A stretch of DNA of 15,420 nucleotides from Porticoccaceae bacterium UBA4026 (GTDB taxonomy: Bacteria > Pseudomonadota > Gammaproteobacteria > Pseudomonadales > Porticoccaceae). Position numbers and translations under genes: made by a program. The notes beneath the pieces were generated by a model. The model was given only the letters and a program-made list of their open reading frames with translations. It did no database searches and was not told the DNA's origin. Location of the stretch: assembly GCA_002382445.1 (NCBI GenBank), contig DGAQ01000058.1:474-15893 (forward strand), written 5' to 3'. Within the stretch, counting starts at the first letter, position 1. The number at the start of each line of letters is the position of its first letter. Positions 14,930 through 15,420 of this stretch are shown here, one piece after another.

Positions 14930-15420
14930 ATCAGTACTTGTTGCTAAAGATGTTAGCCGTGAATATCAGCAGGGCAATCTCAGTCTGTCGGTGCTCAAGG
15001 AGGTTAATCTTGACATTAAGAGAGGTGAGAAGCTGGCGATAGTCGGTGTGTCTGGTTCGGGCAAAACTACTTTATTGAATCTCCTGGGTGGCCTTGATGA
15101 TACAAACTCTGGCAGTGTTTCAGTCTGTAATCAACAATGGAGTGATTTAGGGGCATCTGAACGGGCGAAGTGGCGCAATCAACATGTGGGTTTTGTTTAT
15201 CAATTCCACCATTTACTCGGTGAGTTTTCTGCCTTAGAGAATGTTGCTATGCCACTTTTAATTGGTGGTTGTTCAGTTGCAGAGGCTCGAGAGCGGGCGA
15301 GTGCGTTATTAGAGCGTGTTGGTCTTGGCAAGCGGCTAAACCATCAGCCGGCTGAACTGTCTGGTGGAGAGCGACAGAGAGTCGCTGTTGCTCGTGCGCT
15401 AGTTACCGAACCCTCAATTG
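14919..15420 (+). CDS. lolD: Lipoprotein-releasing ABC transporter ATPase LolD (partial, runs off right edge)
   Basis: LolD is the cytoplasmic ATPase that powers lipoprotein release by LolC and LolE. The ATG at 14919 follows GGAGG (14905-14909) at 9 bases and overlaps the end of lolC by 11 bases. The window contains 167 complete codons of an expected ~230. Walker A is GVSGSGKT (43-50, Lys49), followed by TLLNLLGGLD. The Q-loop segment is VGFVYQFHHLLGEFSALENV, characteristic of LolD, and the ABC signature is LSGGERQR (147-154). The sequence stops at VTEPSI, just before Walker B. Residue 50 is Thr where E. coli LolD has Ser, a common and functional alternative. Confidence 0.95.
   Translation, partial: MIIESVLVAKDVSREYQQGNLSLSVLKEVNLDIKRGEKLAIVGVSGSGKTTLLNLLGGLDDTNSGSVSVCNQQWSDLGASERAKWRNQHVGFVYQFHHLLGEFSALENVAMPLLIGGCSVAEARERASALLERVGLGKRLNHQPAELSGGERQRVAVARALVTEPSI

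Noticed and set aside
1..15420. Possible defence system, mobile island, CRISPR array or secondary-metabolite cluster
   Set aside because: All sizeable frames are accounted for by core gene families in an order like that known in Pseudomonas. No spaced repeats, integrase, transposase, att-like duplication or unusual composition was seen.

Overview
This window looks like chromosomal core sequence from a gammaproteobacterium, probably a marine or aquatic lineage. The evidence is a complete Na+-translocating NADH:quinone reductase operon, an SthA-type soluble transhydrogenase, a Lol lipoprotein-export operon and Mfd. From memory, the order mfd - long GAPDH - nqrABCDEF - apbE - nqrM - sthA - lolCD resembles the corresponding Pseudomonas region. 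The balanced base composition is less GC-rich than Pseudomonas, so I place it only as 'Pseudomonas/Cellvibrio-like gammaproteobacterium'. I see no transposase, integrase, phage gene, CRISPR array, toxin-antitoxin pair, tRNA or rRNA.

Layout. Positions 1-3047 (minus strand) hold the first 1015 codons of mfd; its C-terminus lies outside the window. A 178-bp divergent intergenic region carries a good sigma70-type promoter for a plus-strand gene with a GTG start. That gene encodes a long GAPDH with an N-terminal extension (3226-4689) and is closed by an intrinsic terminator (4714-4737). A gene-free stretch of about 280 bp follows. Next comes a tightly packed run (5020-13577): nqrA, nqrB, nqrC, nqrD, nqrE, nqrF, apbE, nqrM and sthA. 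After a 98-bp gap come lolC and the first 167 codons of lolD, which run off the right edge.

How the genes work together. NqrA-F form the membrane complex that oxidises NADH, reduces ubiquinone and exports Na+. ApbE attaches FMN to threonines in NqrB and NqrC, and NqrM is needed to mature the complex, probably by supplying the iron centre held between NqrD and NqrE. SthA interconverts NADPH and NADH and so can feed NADH to Nqr. The upstream GAPDH lacks the acidic residue that normally selects NAD, so it may work with NADP(H). Much of the window can therefore be read as a nicotinamide-cofactor and respiratory neighbourhood, flanked by repair (mfd) and envelope (lol) housekeeping genes.

I looked for an undescribed system and did not find one; every substantial reading frame belongs to a known family. 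The points most worth a second look are the atypical GAPDH, the gene-free leader before nqrA, and the linkage of sthA to the nqr maturation genes.
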